This document shows, piece after piece, positions 35,015 to 48,382 of a stretch of DNA of 64,000 bases (position 1 is its first letter; each line of letters starts with the position of its first letter). The notes below the pieces were generated by a model that did not search any database, was not told the origin of the DNA, and worked only from the letters and a program-made list of their open reading frames with translations. This DNA comes from Myrica gale (Eukaryota > Streptophyta > Magnoliopsida > Fagales > Myricaceae). The stretch covers positions 15,629,001 through 15,693,000 of the forward strand of contig OZ005620.1 of the NCBI GenBank assembly GCA_963930655.1, given 5' to 3'. The translations under genes were made by a program, and so were the position numbers.

Positions 35015-36480
35015 CTTATCTGTGCTTAAATTAATTAGGAAATTTTATCTTTATCTAGTTGTCATCCGTCTATGTTGTTTCTATAAATATATAAAATATC
35101 TTTTTAATAGCAAAAGCAGAGAATTTGAATTATATATATATACTTTGTGGATGTCATGCGACTGATCTCTTGAATGCCAACTCTAACTTGTTGATGAGAC
35201 TGATCAACACAAACCAATAGTAATATTTATAATTTTCCTAACTATGTATTGGTAAAATGTTTATACTTTATGTATTAATTATATGGATTACTATAATGTT
35301 TTTTTTTTCATCTGTCCTGTAACATATGATCATTTCTTGAAATTTGATCACATATATGGACTTGTTAGAAGATATATATATATATACGTTATACAGATAT
35401 GGACGTACGTGGACTTGTAAAACTTTCTATAGCGAAGAAATTATATACGAATTAATACACCTTCGCACTGCAGATAAGTTTCACTAGAATATATAATATT
35501 TCTCAAGTTTGTCGGATCTACTCATAATGTACCGACAGTGGCAGGCCCGAGCGGTCACGTTAATGGATAAATTGCACACATAATACATCCCAAGAACAAA
35601 CAATATTAATATAGATTTTGTTCGACAATCGCAGGGACGTGCAAATGCGGCGTGGGATCCCCTATTATATAAGTCTCCACTTTAACTTTATGAATGAGAT
35701 TCTTGACTCTCGTAATACGTACCAACAATGTTCTTAACGCGGAAAGTCTAAAACCATTGAGGCTTAAGCCTACAAAGGCCAACTCTAGAGGGGTGAATAG
35801 GTCTCTTTAAAAATTAAAGCACCCTATTTAAAGAAAATGAGCAATACATAATATTCACTCCTAACGAATCTGATTTAGACGTTAGCAATCTTAAACAAAA
35901 ACTAACAATTCCAAATGAATGTATGAATGATCACAGAGATCTATTTAAACAAGAAAACCAGAAATCTTATTATGCTCTATAAAATATTTGAAGAACAAAG
36001 TATACTTCTATGAAACTACAATAGACTCTGACCAAACTATGGATGACGGTAAACATTGTTTCAAAAGCAAATTGATCACAGATTAATTTACTAACACACT
36101 AATCAAAGAAATCTTATCAGAAACTTAGCAGCTACCAAATCTTGATCAATCTTCCTTTGCACAAAATCCTCAAATCATCAAGATTTTTTTTCTAGGCAAA
36201 TCATCAAAATTTGATTTCTCAATACAAAGCACAAGACAAATTAGATTATAGCAAAAAAATCAGTGTAAGAACGAAATAAACAATCTCACAACTTGACACC
36301 GAAGATGGTTACGAAGAGAAAAATCCTTAAAGAACATTTTTAAGGAGAAAAACACTTTGGGCCCTTGGCTTGTGATAAATCCACTAATTTTCAAATTCGA
36401 TTACAAAGTGATCAATTGATTAAACTAACCTAGCAAATCTGACCACAGCGAATCTTGATCTTCCCACGCAAACCTTATGT
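35015..36480. other. AT-rich sequence, possible Copia (SIRE-like) LTR remnant near 35770-36400
   Basis: No gene is seen. Around 35775-35810, CCAACTCTAGAGGGGTGAATAGG resembles wording common in large Copia LTRs. No partner LTR, target duplication or internal region was found here, so this is weak. Confidence 0.3.
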
Positions 36481-36739
36481 AATCAATGGCCACAACTGAA
36501 ACATTCAGTCGTCTATCTCCAGAACATCTATCCATGGGTTTTTCATGGTACACGTCGTGTGTGCGTCTTTTTTGGAATGGTGAATATCAGGGGCGTTATA
36601 GCTTCGTTGTATTCTTGTGACTCCCCCTCAAGATGAGCATAGAGATTGTGGAGGCTCATACTGTACATTAAAAATTGTAACTGAGTCGTTGTAAGAGCTT
36701 TTGTGATGACATCGACTAGTTAAAACTTGGAAGGAACGT

Positions 36740-37010
36740 GAAGTGTCTTGATAGTGCCGACAAGGAATTGATCAGGGACAGAATGACAATCTAATTTGAT
36801 GTGCTTGGTACGCTCACGAAAAATGAGTTCTAGTTGAGGATGTGGAACATTAAAGTATTTTAGCAAATTGAAGTAACCAAATAATCTCAGAAGTTCCTAA
36901 GGCTAGGGCCCTGTATTCAGCCTTTGCAGAAGGTCGTGAGACTATGTGTTGCTTTTCCAAATTTCACCTAGCAAGAGAATCTCGAAGAAGCATTCAATAG
37001 CTTGTGACTG
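36740..37010 (-). pseudogene. Copia-2 RNase H remnant
   Basis: The minus strand reads KAEYRALALGTSEIIWLLQF near 36870-36935, the conserved SxAEYRAxAxxxxEIxWL block with catalytic glutamate. A decayed FRERTKHIKLDCHS-type end lies near 36790. Confidence 0.7.
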
Positions 37011-37277
37011 ACCTTCATGTTTCCGGATAAGAAGCTCAATCCGAGTCACTATATGCCTTAAGGTGAAGTGATGAAGAGTTGGAAAATAAAAGTCTACGAC
37101 CAATTGATTATCGGAGGACACGAGTTGCTGTATTCATGTGAGTTTGTTGGGCTTATCCAGAAATTGGCTGAGAATGTTCACGGTATAGATCAGATTTTGT
37201 TGTGTAATTAAGGTAGATAAGCCACCCAACAAGCCTCCGGTAACTGGTGGGGTCAAAGAGGAGTCCTTGACATTGAG

Positions 37278-37930
37278 TCAATTTATGATTGAGCTCAATG
37301 GGGTTAGAAGTTGGTTTGGAGCCAAGCTAACCTGTATCTTCAAGAATTTCAAGAGAATATTTGTGTTGACAATAAAGGTATACAAGTTTTCGAACTTGCA
37401 ACGTACATGCCCATAAAAATATTTGAGAGGCCTAAGATCCTTGAGTTTAAATTTACTATGTAAATACGCTTTGAAAGATATGATAGAAGCAGCATCCTTG
37501 CTTCCAACTAAGATATCATCAACATAAACTAACACAACAAGAAAAATATGCTTGGCAATTTTAGTGAACAAGGAATAATCAAACCTTGATTGAGTTAAAC
37601 CAACTATGAGTAAAGATGTGAAAAACATGGAATATCATTGCCTTGAAGCTTGTTTCAACCCATAAAGGGCATTGTTGAGCTTACAATCCATTTTCTTCCC
37701 TTCAAAAAGTTTCCCTTTTTTTAAAGGAAAAGTGGTAGATCCATGTATTCTTCCTCATTCAAATTATCATGTAAGAAAGTGTTGTACACATCTAATCGAG
37801 ACAAATACCAATTGTAAGTGGATGATTATGCAAGGAATAACTTGACAGTTTTGCATTTAGTCACAAGACTAAAGGTCTCTTTATAGTTTAATCCTCTCGT
37901 TGTGTGTAACTCTTGGCAACAAGTCAAGTC
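37278..37930 (-). pseudogene. Copia-2 reverse transcriptase remnant
   Basis: FLVVLVYVDDILVGSKD is the catalytic YVDD box, near 37490-37540. KFKLKDLRPLKYFYG follows. The upstream palm portion is frameshifted between 37630 and 37930 and runs into the tandem array. Confidence 0.8.
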
Positions 37931-37960
37931 TTATGACTTACAATGCTCCCATCTAATTTC

Positions 37961-39486
37961 AACATGTCCTTGTAAACCAACTTACAACCAATGGCTTTCT
38001 TGTTTAGAGGGAAAGGGATCACAGTCGAGGTCACAATAAGCTCACCAGACATTACTTGCTTCCAAGAGTCATAAACAACAACTTGCTCGTACGTTTTAGG
38101 TTCATGAGTAAGAGTGAAATGGAAAATCCTTATGTAAGGTGGATAGATTGGCATAAGTTAAATGATTTGCCAACGGATATTGGGTTGGTAACTGATTGGA
38201 GTGGTATGTGTTGGGTGAGTGAGATGAGAATGAGAGAGAGAGAGAAGAAGATTTAACATGTCCTTGTAAACCAACTTACAACCAATGGCTTTCTTGTTTA
38301 GAGGGAAAGGGATCACAGTCGAGGTCTGATTTTGCTCTAGGGCAATAAGCTCACCAGACATTACTTGCTTCCAATAGTCATAAACAACAACTTGCTCGTA
38401 CGTTTTAGGTTCATGAGTAAGAGTGAAATGGAAAAATCCTTATGTAAGGTGGACGGATTGACATAAGTTAAATGATTTGCCAACGGATATTGGGTTGGTA
38501 ACTGATTGGAGTGGTATGTGTTGGGTGAGTGAGATGAGAATGAGAGAGAGAGAAGAAGATTTAACATGTCCTTGTAAACCAACTTACAACCAATGGCTTT
38601 CTTGTTTAGAGGGAAAGGGATCACAGTCGAGGTCTGATTTTGCTCTAGGACAATAAGCTCACCAGACATTACTTGCTTCCAATAGTCATAAACAACAACT
38701 TGCTCGTACGTTTTAGGTTCATGAGTAAGAGTGAAATGGAAAAATCCTTATGTAAGGTGGACGGATTGGCATAAGTTAAACGATTTGCCAACGGATATTG
38801 GGTTGGTAACTGATTGGAGTGGTATGTGTTGGGTGAGTGAGATGAGAATGAGAGAGAGAGAAGAAGATTTAACATGTCCTTGTAAACCAACTTACAACCA
38901 ATGGCTTTCTTGTTTAGAGGGAAAGGGATCACAGTCGAGGTCTGATTTTGCTCTAGGACAATAAGCTCACCAGACATTACTTGCTTCCAATAGTCATAAA
39001 CAACAACTTGCTCGTACGTTTTAGGTTCATGAGTAAGAGTGAAATGGAAAAATCCTTATGTAAGGTGGACGGATTGACATAAGTTAAATGATTTGCCTAC
39101 GGATATTGGGTTGGTAACTGATTGGAGTGGTATGTGTTGGGTGAGTGAGATGAGAATGAGAGAGAGAGAAGAAGATTTAACATGTCCTTGTAAACCAACT
39201 TACAACCAATGAATTTCTTGTTTAGAGGGAAAGGGATCACAGTCGAGGTCTGATTTTGCTCTAGGACAATAAGCTCACCAGACATTACTTGCTTCCAATA
39301 GTCATAAACAACAACTTGCTCGTACGTTTTAGGTTCATGAGTAAGAGTGAAATGGAAAAATCCTTATGTAAGGTGGACGGATTGGCATAAGTTAAATGAT
39401 TTGCCAACGGATATTGGGTTGGTAACTGATTGGAGTGGTATGTGTTGGGTGAGTGAGATGAGAATGAGAGAGAGAGAAGAAGATTT
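37961..39486. repeat. 308-bp tandem array, five copies, inside Copia-2
   Basis: Copies start at 37961, 38254, 38563, 38871 and 39179, each at AACATGTCCTTGTAAACCAA. Copies 2-5 are 308-309 bp and nearly identical. Copy 1 lacks about 15-25 bp around TGATTTTGCTCTAG. On the minus strand each unit encodes MSGELIVLEQNQTSTVIPF followed by NKKAIGCKLVYKDML, the N-terminal segment of the Copia reverse transcriptase. The copies are much more alike than the decayed surroundings would suggest, so the amplification is recent or kept uniform by gene conversion. Confidence 0.95.
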
Positions 39487-39739
39487 AATCAGTTGCCAAT
39501 AATAATGTTGCCGGTGCTTTGGTTGCTACCTTTCCCTTATGGATCTTTTTGAAAGATTAGGAGAGAGAATGTATGGATATGAGGGGGAGAAGCTGGAGGA
39601 TCATATGAGGAGGGAGAGAATCGGGACCCAATTATTCAATTGGTTCTGGTTGTGTGTCAACTACATCCAAATCAAGTCGTATAGAAACATGGTGACCCTA
39701 TTTTGAAAAGGTCAAATGTGAGTTCTGAAAACTATGAAG

Positions 39740-40390
39740 TTATGGATAGAGTATTTTGAAAACGATTAACTCACGGAAGATCACATCTCGATAGGTAAAG
39801 GTGTTGTGTATGTCAAGGTCATATAATTCGTATCCCTTGACACCGAAAGGGTAACCAATAAAGATATACCTCTGTGATCTTGGATCCATTTTGGTGCGGT
39901 TATGCTTCAAAGTAACTACATAACACAAGCACCCAAAGACTCGAAGGTGCATAAATGAGGTGAAAGTTTAAAACAACATTTGATAAGGGCTCTTATTTGC
40001 TAAGAGATGAGTAGGCATTCGATTAATGAGATAAGTTGTCGTGAGGATAATATACCCCCATAAAAAATTTAATGGGCAAAGAAGTTTGAAAAAGATGTGA
40101 CCATGCCACATTTAAGAGATGTGATGTTTTCGTTTGACCACTCCATTTTGTTGAGGGTGGCAATGCAAGATCTTGGCTGTAATGTGTCATTTTGATTGTA
40201 AAATTTAGGCATGAGAAATTAGGCATCCCACTATCAGATCTAAAGCATTTGATCGTAGTGTTGAATCGAGTTTGGACAAGCCGTAAAAATGATTGTAATA
40301 GGGATGATGTTTTAGATCCCACTATCAGATCTAAAACATTTGATCGTAGTGTTGAATCGAGTTTGGACAAGCCGTAAAAATGATTGTAAT
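39740..40390 (-). pseudogene. Copia-2 integrase remnant
   Basis: [20 protein letters not shown] and [16 protein letters not shown] (39740-39952) mark the integrase C-terminal part. CFRSDSG (about 40230-40260) is the second catalytic aspartate block. Both are interrupted by stops. Confidence 0.75.
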
Positions 40391-40400
40391 AGGGATGATG
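40227..40400. repeat. 91-bp tandem duplication in Copia-2 integrase
   Basis: CCCACTATCAGATCTAAA at 40227 recurs at 40318, and both continue through CATTTGATCGTAGTGTTGAA to GGATGATG. The repeated unit covers the catalytic-aspartate block. Confidence 0.9.
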
Positions 40401-40557
40401 CTTCTAATTTATATTTTATAAGATAAACTCATGTCTCATGTGTATAATTGTCAACTATGAATAAAAAATAATGGTAACCATTGACTCTATATGTCACAGT
40501 GAATTAATTCAAAGGGGGTTGTAGTAGACTTAGCACTAAGAGGAAAAGTAGATCTCT

Positions 40558-41600
40558 TTAGTCTTGCCAAACGGCAGATTGTATATTGCAAGTCTTGAGT
40601 GGCTTTTCCACAAGAAAATTCGAACGAATCGAGTTCATACTATTCACATATAAATGACCTACTTTAAAATGCCAAAGGTAAAAAAATTGGTGTATATATG
40701 TATTATTAATGCTGGAATAACTTGAAGGAAAAGATATATCCCTTGGTTGGAAGCCATTAGGGGTATGCAGTAGAAGATAAAGACTGGCTTGAACTTTAAC
40801 ACGTCCAATCGCCATCCATGAAGACAAGACCTGGATAAAATAATCATTTGCTAGAAAAATTAAACATACATTTTTATCTTTGGGAAGTTTGCTAACAAGG
40901 ATAAGAATGAATATAAAAGAGCGAACGCATAGGAAATTTTTTAAAATCAAGTGATTAGAGAGCTTGATAGTTCCTATGTGTGTCACTTCCACTTTTGTTC
41001 CATTTGGTAATTGAACAAAGGTGTCGAATGAGTAAGTAATAGAAGTGTAAAGTGATAAGGATCAAATCAAGTTGTCGGTAGCCCCGATATTCACTATCCT
41101 AGGGGTGGATAATGGATTCAGTGCTGACTCGGTTAGTAAGTAAGCAAAATGGTGATGATTTACTGATGACATGATAGAAAAATTCAAAATTAAGCAAGAA
41201 TCAGAATTGTGAGGTGAAGAAAAAATGCTACCTACAAAGTTAGACATGAAAAAATTTCCCAATGAACTAGACTCTTGACTAACCGTGTTTTTGCTTTTGG
41301 TTGGATGTGAAGTTGAGTTGTTTGGACCTATGAAGAGTTGTTAGCTTTGACCATTTAGCAAGGCAAAAAGTTGCTGGACTTGTGCCTGAGTAAAAGGAAT
41401 TTGAGACATTTTTCTATGGTGTTTCTGTTCTATAGAACTATGCATCATAACTTGGTTAGTAGAGCGATTAGACGTTCTAGCAGCAACATTGATTGTCCCT
41501 TGGATTTTGTGAATTTAAATCCAATTGGCAATCCTATGAGCCGATAACATTTGTCCTTGGTGTATCCCAACTTCTCGCACTGGCTACAAGAGACACCAAA
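40558..41600 (-). pseudogene. Copia-2 protease / pre-integrase and zinc-knuckle remnants
   Basis: FLCVRSFIFILILVSKLPKD (about 40870-40935) and LWHFKVGHLYVNSMNSI (about 40630-40690) match the protease-end and pre-integrase segments. Near 41530-41580 a knuckle CSQCEKLGYTKDKC shows histidine replaced by tyrosine. No upstream gag follows; LINE sequence begins at about 41640. Confidence 0.7.
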
Positions 41601-41639
41601 CCTTTCTTTTTGAAATTAAGTTGATACAGCCAATGGAGA

Positions 41640-41903
41640 GGATTTCGAACTACGCATGATTAAAATCCTAGCAAATAAATCCACATCTACCCTACCAATG
41701 CTCTCCATATCAATTTTGAAAAGTAGGTTGCCCATCGGGTGCCAATCATCAAGTCAAAGGAAAGTAGTAGAATCATCTCCTACAAAATACATAAAAAAAT
41801 TTCCTAACCATAGGTCTCAGCGTCAAGAGCTTCACCAACTCCAAGAGCACTCCCCTTGAGTCCGAATATCCCAGATAGATCTACCTATAATAAGGTAAGT
41901 TCT
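41640..41903 (-). pseudogene. LINE-1-type ORF2 3' fragment, part 2
   Basis: The minus strand reads WKLLTLRPMVRKFFYVF and, after small frame changes, a DDWHPMGNLLF segment, the zf-RVT region of plant L1 ORF2. It continues colinearly from 48383-48570 across CACTA C, including the IWDIRTQGECSWSW block at the break. Confidence 0.75.
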
Positions 41904-42649
41904 CACTACAACAACAAAGCTTTTGGGTGTCAAAACTTTTTGTCACCTAAAGTTAAAATTTTTTTCACCAAAAGTCTTTGGTGTCAAAAAAACTGTTGAC
42001 ACGCAGTTTGACAAAAGAATCGTGTCATCCTTGTTATTGGGTTAAAAATTTTGAGTTTCTTCAAGATATAGCGTTCGGACGCAACCTCAGACTATTCGGA
42101 CTACTTTAATTTTGTGTGACTAATTTAAATGCGACACAATTTTCTTTTTTTGTTTGCATGTCCTGTACGAACATCAATCTATTACCTGACAAAATCAATT
42201 TTGTCATAGAAACCAGTGCGAACATCTCTTATACAGGTTCACACGAACTGATTTTCTGTGTCAAAATATAATTTTGTAAGTTGATTCATCGTTCAAGCTT
42301 ATTTTTTTATTTATTGCATGCGGACGAGTAACATATCAGCGGACATTAGGACTTTATTAAAGCGTATGGACCATACTAAATTATAATAGGCAATCTTCAA
42401 ATTTAATTTATTTAATTATGCATTTAATATGAAAACACTATATTAAATATAAGATAAAATTAATAATGGTCTACAAATATCTAACTCACATAATAGTAAA
42501 CAAAATACATAATCAAAATACAAAATAATTGTTTGCAGAAATGCCAGACGAGAAACATAATTATAAAGTCTAGTACAAGCAGGAGACTAACAAATCATAA
42601 GTAAATAATAACGAAAATATATAAACCAGAGACTTGTCCGAATCACGAG

Positions 42650-42985
42650 GATGAAATAGCTCGTCTAGATCTTGTCCACCCGTTTGATTAGTATCCTGAG
42701 CTATATCGAAACGGTATGGAGAGACTGGTGCAACTGGAACACGTGCTCTCTCATAGAAATCAGTTTCATCTACATAGCATTCAACTCCTCCTTAAGACCC
42801 TTCTCCGTCAGAGCAAAATTAGTCTCCAAAGTGGTCAAATTGGTAGGGAGATCCTTACACAACATATGTGTCGTCTCCACTATCATCCGCATACTCTTCT
42901 TCAACTCCACTACCACATCGTCCCCCCAAGATAGTTGCTCAGTTTTTGCCCCTGCCTTGGCGATACTTTCCCAGAGTAATCCATG
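42650..42985 (-). pseudogene. CACTA C copy of the family-specific small ORF
   Basis: The reverse complement parallels 23685-24074 of A, including the 'GACACATATGTTGTGTAAGG' region and the C-terminal aspartate-rich end (GACAAGATCTAGACGAG). It is frameshifted. Its orientation defines that of C. Confidence 0.5.
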
Positions 42986-44307
42986 GCCAACTTAACAAAA
43001 ATCGTTCAAACATCAACAAAAACCGATCAATGGACAATTCGGAAATTAACAAAACAAATATGAAATAGACATCACAGAAAACCGTTCGGATGTATTAATA
43101 GTCATCCGCACTACAAAAAAACCAATAGATGTTGTTTTGTGAAGAAATGTTCGCAGGCTGTCCAAACAGTTTGAATTGCCTAAATACCATTCAGGTGTCT
43201 ACAGTAAACATCGAGACTGCGATTGTTGAATAATAAATCCTTCAATAATCACACACCCGCAAACCCAATCAAAACCAAACATATTTCTACGCTGGCCAAA
43301 GCATTAAACAATTAACAATTAGGCAAAACAACATATTTTTACTCAAAATCCGTAAAATAGCATACCTCTCAAAGTTTTCAAATTCTAAATATGTGCTCTA
43401 ATCCACCCAAAGTTTGAGCAATCTATGTCTGACCCTCCTTCTCCATGATTCAAATGAATTTTCAAGAATAAATCTAAGCTAAGAAGAATCAAACAGGATT
43501 TTGGGTGTTTTTGAGAGAGTTGTCGAATGAACACCAATTTCTGGGTTTCGGCCTCTTAATTCCTCGAAAAAGACATCCGGACAGTAATAACTTAAGTCTG
43601 GATGCTGTCTCCTAAAAATTTTGACGTGAATACTTACCGCCAACAATTTTATAGTCGTCCAGACTGTTATCCACAATTTCGACAACGTCTAGACGTTTAC
43701 AAAATAAGTACAATAAATTGTTCTAGCCAGCTAACGACACCATTTTAAACCCAACTCAATGAAGTCGTATTAGAAAATGCACATCCGCACAATCCAGAAA
43801 AATGTGTGGCCGCCACATTTTGAAAGCACAACACTGTTTTCATTGAATAAACAACATCGTTTATACAACAACAATTGTTCGAACGGTTAAACAGACGTTC
43901 GAGCGCTACCTATCTACGTAAACTACAATAAATATGATATATATATATATATATGTATGTGTGTAGATATATATAGACTTCAATAATTTTGTAGAGTCAG
44001 ACAATGTCATGTCCTGTGCGGACGGCGTTGTACTTTATACATCATTGTTTAGTTTATGATAATTACTTATGTTTATGTTTTTCTAACTACGTCATTTTTT
44101 CACCAAACGTTCGGACGAGACTCTGTCACGTGCGGACGTTAAGTTGTTATACGATGTCATTTTGTCTAGGACATATACACATGTTGAAAATTTATTTTTT
44201 AGGAGTATTTTTGTTGCAGACACTTATTCTTGCATGCGCACGTTTATTCAATAAACTATGTCATTTTACCAGACATACGAATGACTTATTTTACGCGCGG
44301 AAGTTTG

Positions 44308-45785
44308 TGTTGGAACACGAGATTGCAGCGGAAAGGATCGTCGAATCAAAGCAGCCCAAGCGTTTTGCCTTATTCAGATCCATGTAGTGAGGTTTGTGAG
44401 AATTTGTAGAGAGAGCTAGTCTCAAGTGACAATGAATTCTCTTTTCTCAAATGAGTTTCTAAGCTATTTATAATGACTGGCTCAGAACTCAACTGTATTT
44501 ATGCGTGAGATCCTTAAGGATCTCAAATCATGAAAAACTCTTTTCCATTGAACCTCCTTATAATTTGTAATCCAAATTTATGGGCTTCTAAAAATTATGA
44601 TAATGTCCATTAACATATCACATTTGACCCCGAGATAATGAGATTATTTTTGTAACATCCCTTTTGCTAACAATTATATGCTTATTTATCCTTCCACCGT
44701 TCTGTATTCCATATGAGCTAATAGGACTGGAATAATATCACCGATTAAATCCCTAGCTCATATAATTTTTAATTATTAGTCTGTACGTAGTTGGACTTCC
44801 AAAAAGTTGCAAAAACAATTTTTGCAAAAAGTACTTAATATATTATATAAGTAAAAATCATGAATACACTATTAGCAAAATCTCGTTGCGCAGTATTTTT
44901 ATGTGAGTCCAACAATATACAAACACAATGAATATACTGTCTCACCATAAGACTGGTGGATTCCATATTGAGAAATAATACAATTTCACTTATTATGCAC
45001 AAGACCCAACATTATCTGGAATATTTGATTTACGAAGATCATCACCAATTGACTCAGTCAAAGCACAAGCACAGAACAAGCAAACATGCATAACTCTCTC
45101 AGGTCTAAGGACAACATAAGCTAATTGCGATTAATATCATTCTCTATATCAGTGATCCTCAGTGCATGTACTCTTACATTGCACTCACTCATTTCCTTAA
45201 GGTCACCACCTCAATGACGGAGTCCATCATTCTATCTTATAGAGGCACAACGAGTGTAGACCTATTTGTACATTACCATGTATCTCGGTTTAGAACAAAG
45301 TGAGTTAACAAGGATCCGAAAAGTCATGCTCCTCGTCTCCGATTCATTAATCATTAGCTTGAATTTTCTACAATGTTGCTCAACAATATGACATCTTATG
45401 TCATTGCATGTACCCAAAATAATATTCAAATGACAAAACAATAACAATAATTATCTCCTAATTATATAAAAGGATTGGTTTTGAAGGAAAATATCTAACA
45501 ATCTCCCACTTGCACTCAGAACCAATCAGACATATACTTGACACCCATAGACTCTAAATGCTTCCCCGAGGTCCTTTATTGAAAAATGATTCTCTAACCA
45601 TACTTTTACTGTTCAATTTGCACAGATGTCATTCCCAATGAGTAGAATATTATCGAAATAAAGAATAAGTAACATTATTGAACTCCGAATAATCTTCTTG
45701 TAAACACAAGATTCATCTATCTTTTGTGAGAAACCAAATGATTTGATCATCTCGCCAAATGGTGATGTAAAACGAGTTATTTTGG
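44308..45785 (-). mobile_element. Truncated Copia: one LTR plus reverse-transcriptase scrap
   Basis: An LTR of about 1.19 kb runs from TGTTGGAACACGAG (44308) to AATATCTAACA (45500). It is followed by ATCTCCCACTTG, a polypurine tract on the minus strand. The minus strand then reads RT residues KKIDESCVYKKI-like, LILYFDNILLIGND (YVDD decayed to YFDN) and FSIKDLGEAF up to about 45780, where CACTA sequence resumes. The other LTR and the rest of the element are missing. Confidence 0.78.
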
Positions 45786-46929
45786 GATTGAAATCTATCT
45801 GTGGGGATATGGATTGTCGAAGGATCTGTTCTTCGACAATTGCAGTTCAGACGCTTACTGTAGTCATCCATGCAGACGTAGATTCCCGAAACAATTGCAT
45901 TTTGTGGTGCTGGTTGTGTGGAGAATTGTTAATTTGTCTAGACGATTGTGCTTGAAGTTTATATAATATTGTTTTTGTTTCGCATTTAGCATCCCTTAGA
46001 TCCGTTTGGGAATTACAGCATATTTTAATTGCCCTTAGACTCTTTCATGGTTTAAAAAAAGTAGTTATTATATTATTATTTAATGGAGCAGAAGGAGCAT
46101 TTAGAGGAGCAGCAACGAAAGCAACAAGCCTAGCAAGAACAGAGGCTCCAGCTATTACAAACAGAAATGTATGAGCAGGTGATGGAACACGTAAGAAAGG
46201 TTACATCCCATTTCACTCCTCGACGCCAATTTCGGTAGATTATTTATTTCGAACTTTATTTCGATTATTTATTTTATTTACTATTATGTCGATTAGATAT
46301 TTATAGACCATTACTAATTTATACTATATTTAATATGATGTCTTTATATTCATGTCTAATCTAATTTTAAATGCATAATTAAATAATTTAAATTTTTAGA
46401 TTTAATATTATAATTTTGAATTGTCTGGATGGATTAAAACGTCCGAATGTTCTCCATGATATGTTATTCGTCCACGCGCTACAAAATTAGCATCCAGAAA
46501 GGTTACCCATAATAATATCCAAACACTATTTTACCATCCCCACATCCGTTTATATCCATTGTCCAAACGTTCATGAGTCGTTCGCACATTATATTCGTTG
46601 CATTTTATTTTTTCATAAAATAAAAACAACCAGCATTCACACCCAAATCCACTATCCCCATATACGTGTTTGACCAGTGTGCGAACGTTCTAGAGTCGTT
46701 CACACATTATATTCGAGGGGTTTTCTTTTCGCAAAAAATAAAAACAATAAGAGACCGCGCATGGTTTAGTAATGTGCGAGCGATAAATCTGCTGACAAAA
46801 TTTACATTTTGACGCCGAAGAAGAAGGGTGACATGCTTATTCTGTCAAACTAGGTGTCAAAATATTTTTGACAACAATGAGTTTTGGTGACAAAAAAATT
46901 TGACACCCAAAATCTATTTTCTTGTAGTG
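45786..46929 (+). mobile_element. CACTA remnant D (3' portion only)
   Basis: It ends CTATTTTCTTGTAGTG at 46929, preceded by a GGTGACAAAAAAATTTGACACC hairpin region. It carries a glutamine-rich Transposase_24-type tail on the plus strand at about 46083-46240 (MEQKEHLEEQQRKQQ...). The 5' end is missing, apparently lost with the Copia truncation at about 45785. The DNA just right of it (GCAACAGAAATGCTCCTAAA) is the inverse of sequence at about 44200-44225, hinting at a duplicated target region. Confidence 0.6.
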
Positions 46930-48382
46930 GCAACAGAAATGCTCCTAAATGATACATTTTAACATGTGCATATATACCAGACAAAATGATAGCGTTAGTA
47001 ACAATAGTACTTCTAAAACGTGCGCACGCTAGAATAACTGTTAGTAACAATAGTACTCCTAAAAAATAAATTTTTAACATGTGTATATATCCTAGACAAA
47101 AATGACAGCATCTAAAGGCTCATCGTCCGCACTCTTATAAGTGACCGTCCAAACGCTAGGTGAAAAACAACGTAGATTGAAACAATTAAACACAAATACA
47201 TATCTTAAACTAAACGGTGGCATATGATGCCAAAGTGGTCTGCATGTCACATTAATAACTTTTGCATGGCCAATTGAAACGACAACATTTAAAACTACTT
47301 GTCCGGACGTGTCGTGGGGAAGAAGACAGAGTCGACTCAGCCATGGTCGGCCTCTCTTCCACCTCCAAAACTATACCAAATAAACACCAAACAGCACAAA
47401 ATTATCGCCTAAACAATCCTACAACATTAGACAATCCATATCAATACAAATATTGACTATCAAATAATCGTAGTAGCAGGAAATGCTTCATGAAAATTTC
47501 TACATAAATAACTTAAAAAACATGATTTTTATGCAAAAAAAAAAACAAATAAAGACATGAGAAATGTACCTAGATACGAAGAACTCCACGAAATAGGAAG
47601 AAATAGTAAGATTGTTTGAAGAGAAACGTGAATGTAGGTCTAAGAGAGGAGAGAAAATGGTGTAATGCCGGTGTAAAATGTCGTTCAAATGACTTCTGTT
47701 CGTCTTTAAAATCTGTCCACACCGTTCGGACAGGTCGTTCATGTCGTGTGGACGTTTCGTTTCCACGTGGACCAATCAGATTCTTAAGGATTAAATTATA
47801 AATCGTGAACAATTAGTAAAATCTTCGTGAAACAATGGCGTTTGAAAGTGATGTGTCAGTTCGGACGGGCAGGTGTCTGGAACATGCAACGTGGAGTACC
47901 ACCATTAGCTGAAATTATAGCCATACGCGTCCGGAAGGGATGGTACCATGCGTACACGCATAACTATTCTCCACAATTGTTTGAAATATACGCATGTCAA
48001 TCATGCGCGTACTGTCCCAAAAGTTCAGACATTATGATCAAACCGTGCAGACAGGAGTGCAGCTTTTGTGACGATCCGACCTTCATAACTTATGGGTGAC
48101 AGGGGTGCTTTATCACCCATACAATGTGTGCACGGCTTCGTATACCGTTCGGAAGCATTCACAAATGCTTACGAATGTTTTTAGTTACAAATATGTGATG
48201 TTTTTCCTTTCATCACCATAGATTGTCGTGCAGACATTTTTTCAGACGTCCGAATGGTTTTGTAATTCCTGACTCACTTTGCATGACAAAATTTTTATTT
48301 TGACATAGAAAGGCATGATTTGGTGACAAAATGTATTTTGACACCCGAAATTTTGACACCTGAAGTTAATTTTCTTGTAGTG

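Larger units (their letters stand above)
41904..48382. mobile_element. CACTA transposon C (composite, contains nested insertions)
   Basis: Left end CACTACAACAACAAAGC and right end TAATTTTCTTGTAGTG, with target duplication TCT (41901-41903 and 48383-48385). Terminal GGTGTCAAAA/TTTTGTCACC hairpins are present. The small-ORF homologue is on the minus strand (42650-42985), so C is inverted relative to A and B. A truncated Copia (44308-about 45785) and a plus-oriented CACTA remnant ending at 46929 lie inside. The CAAGAAA part of the left terminus has diverged to CAACAAC. Confidence 0.83.

Noticed and set aside
38056-38964. Plus-strand ORFs recurring at 308-bp spacing
   Set aside because: They are antisense shadows of the tandemly repeated Copia RT segment.
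44004-44387. 127-codon plus-strand ORF
   Set aside because: It crosses the junction between CACTA C and the truncated Copia LTR, so it is chance.
47827-48099. 90-codon plus-strand ORF with several cysteines
   Set aside because: It lies in palindrome-rich CACTA C sequence and is not preserved in the other copies.
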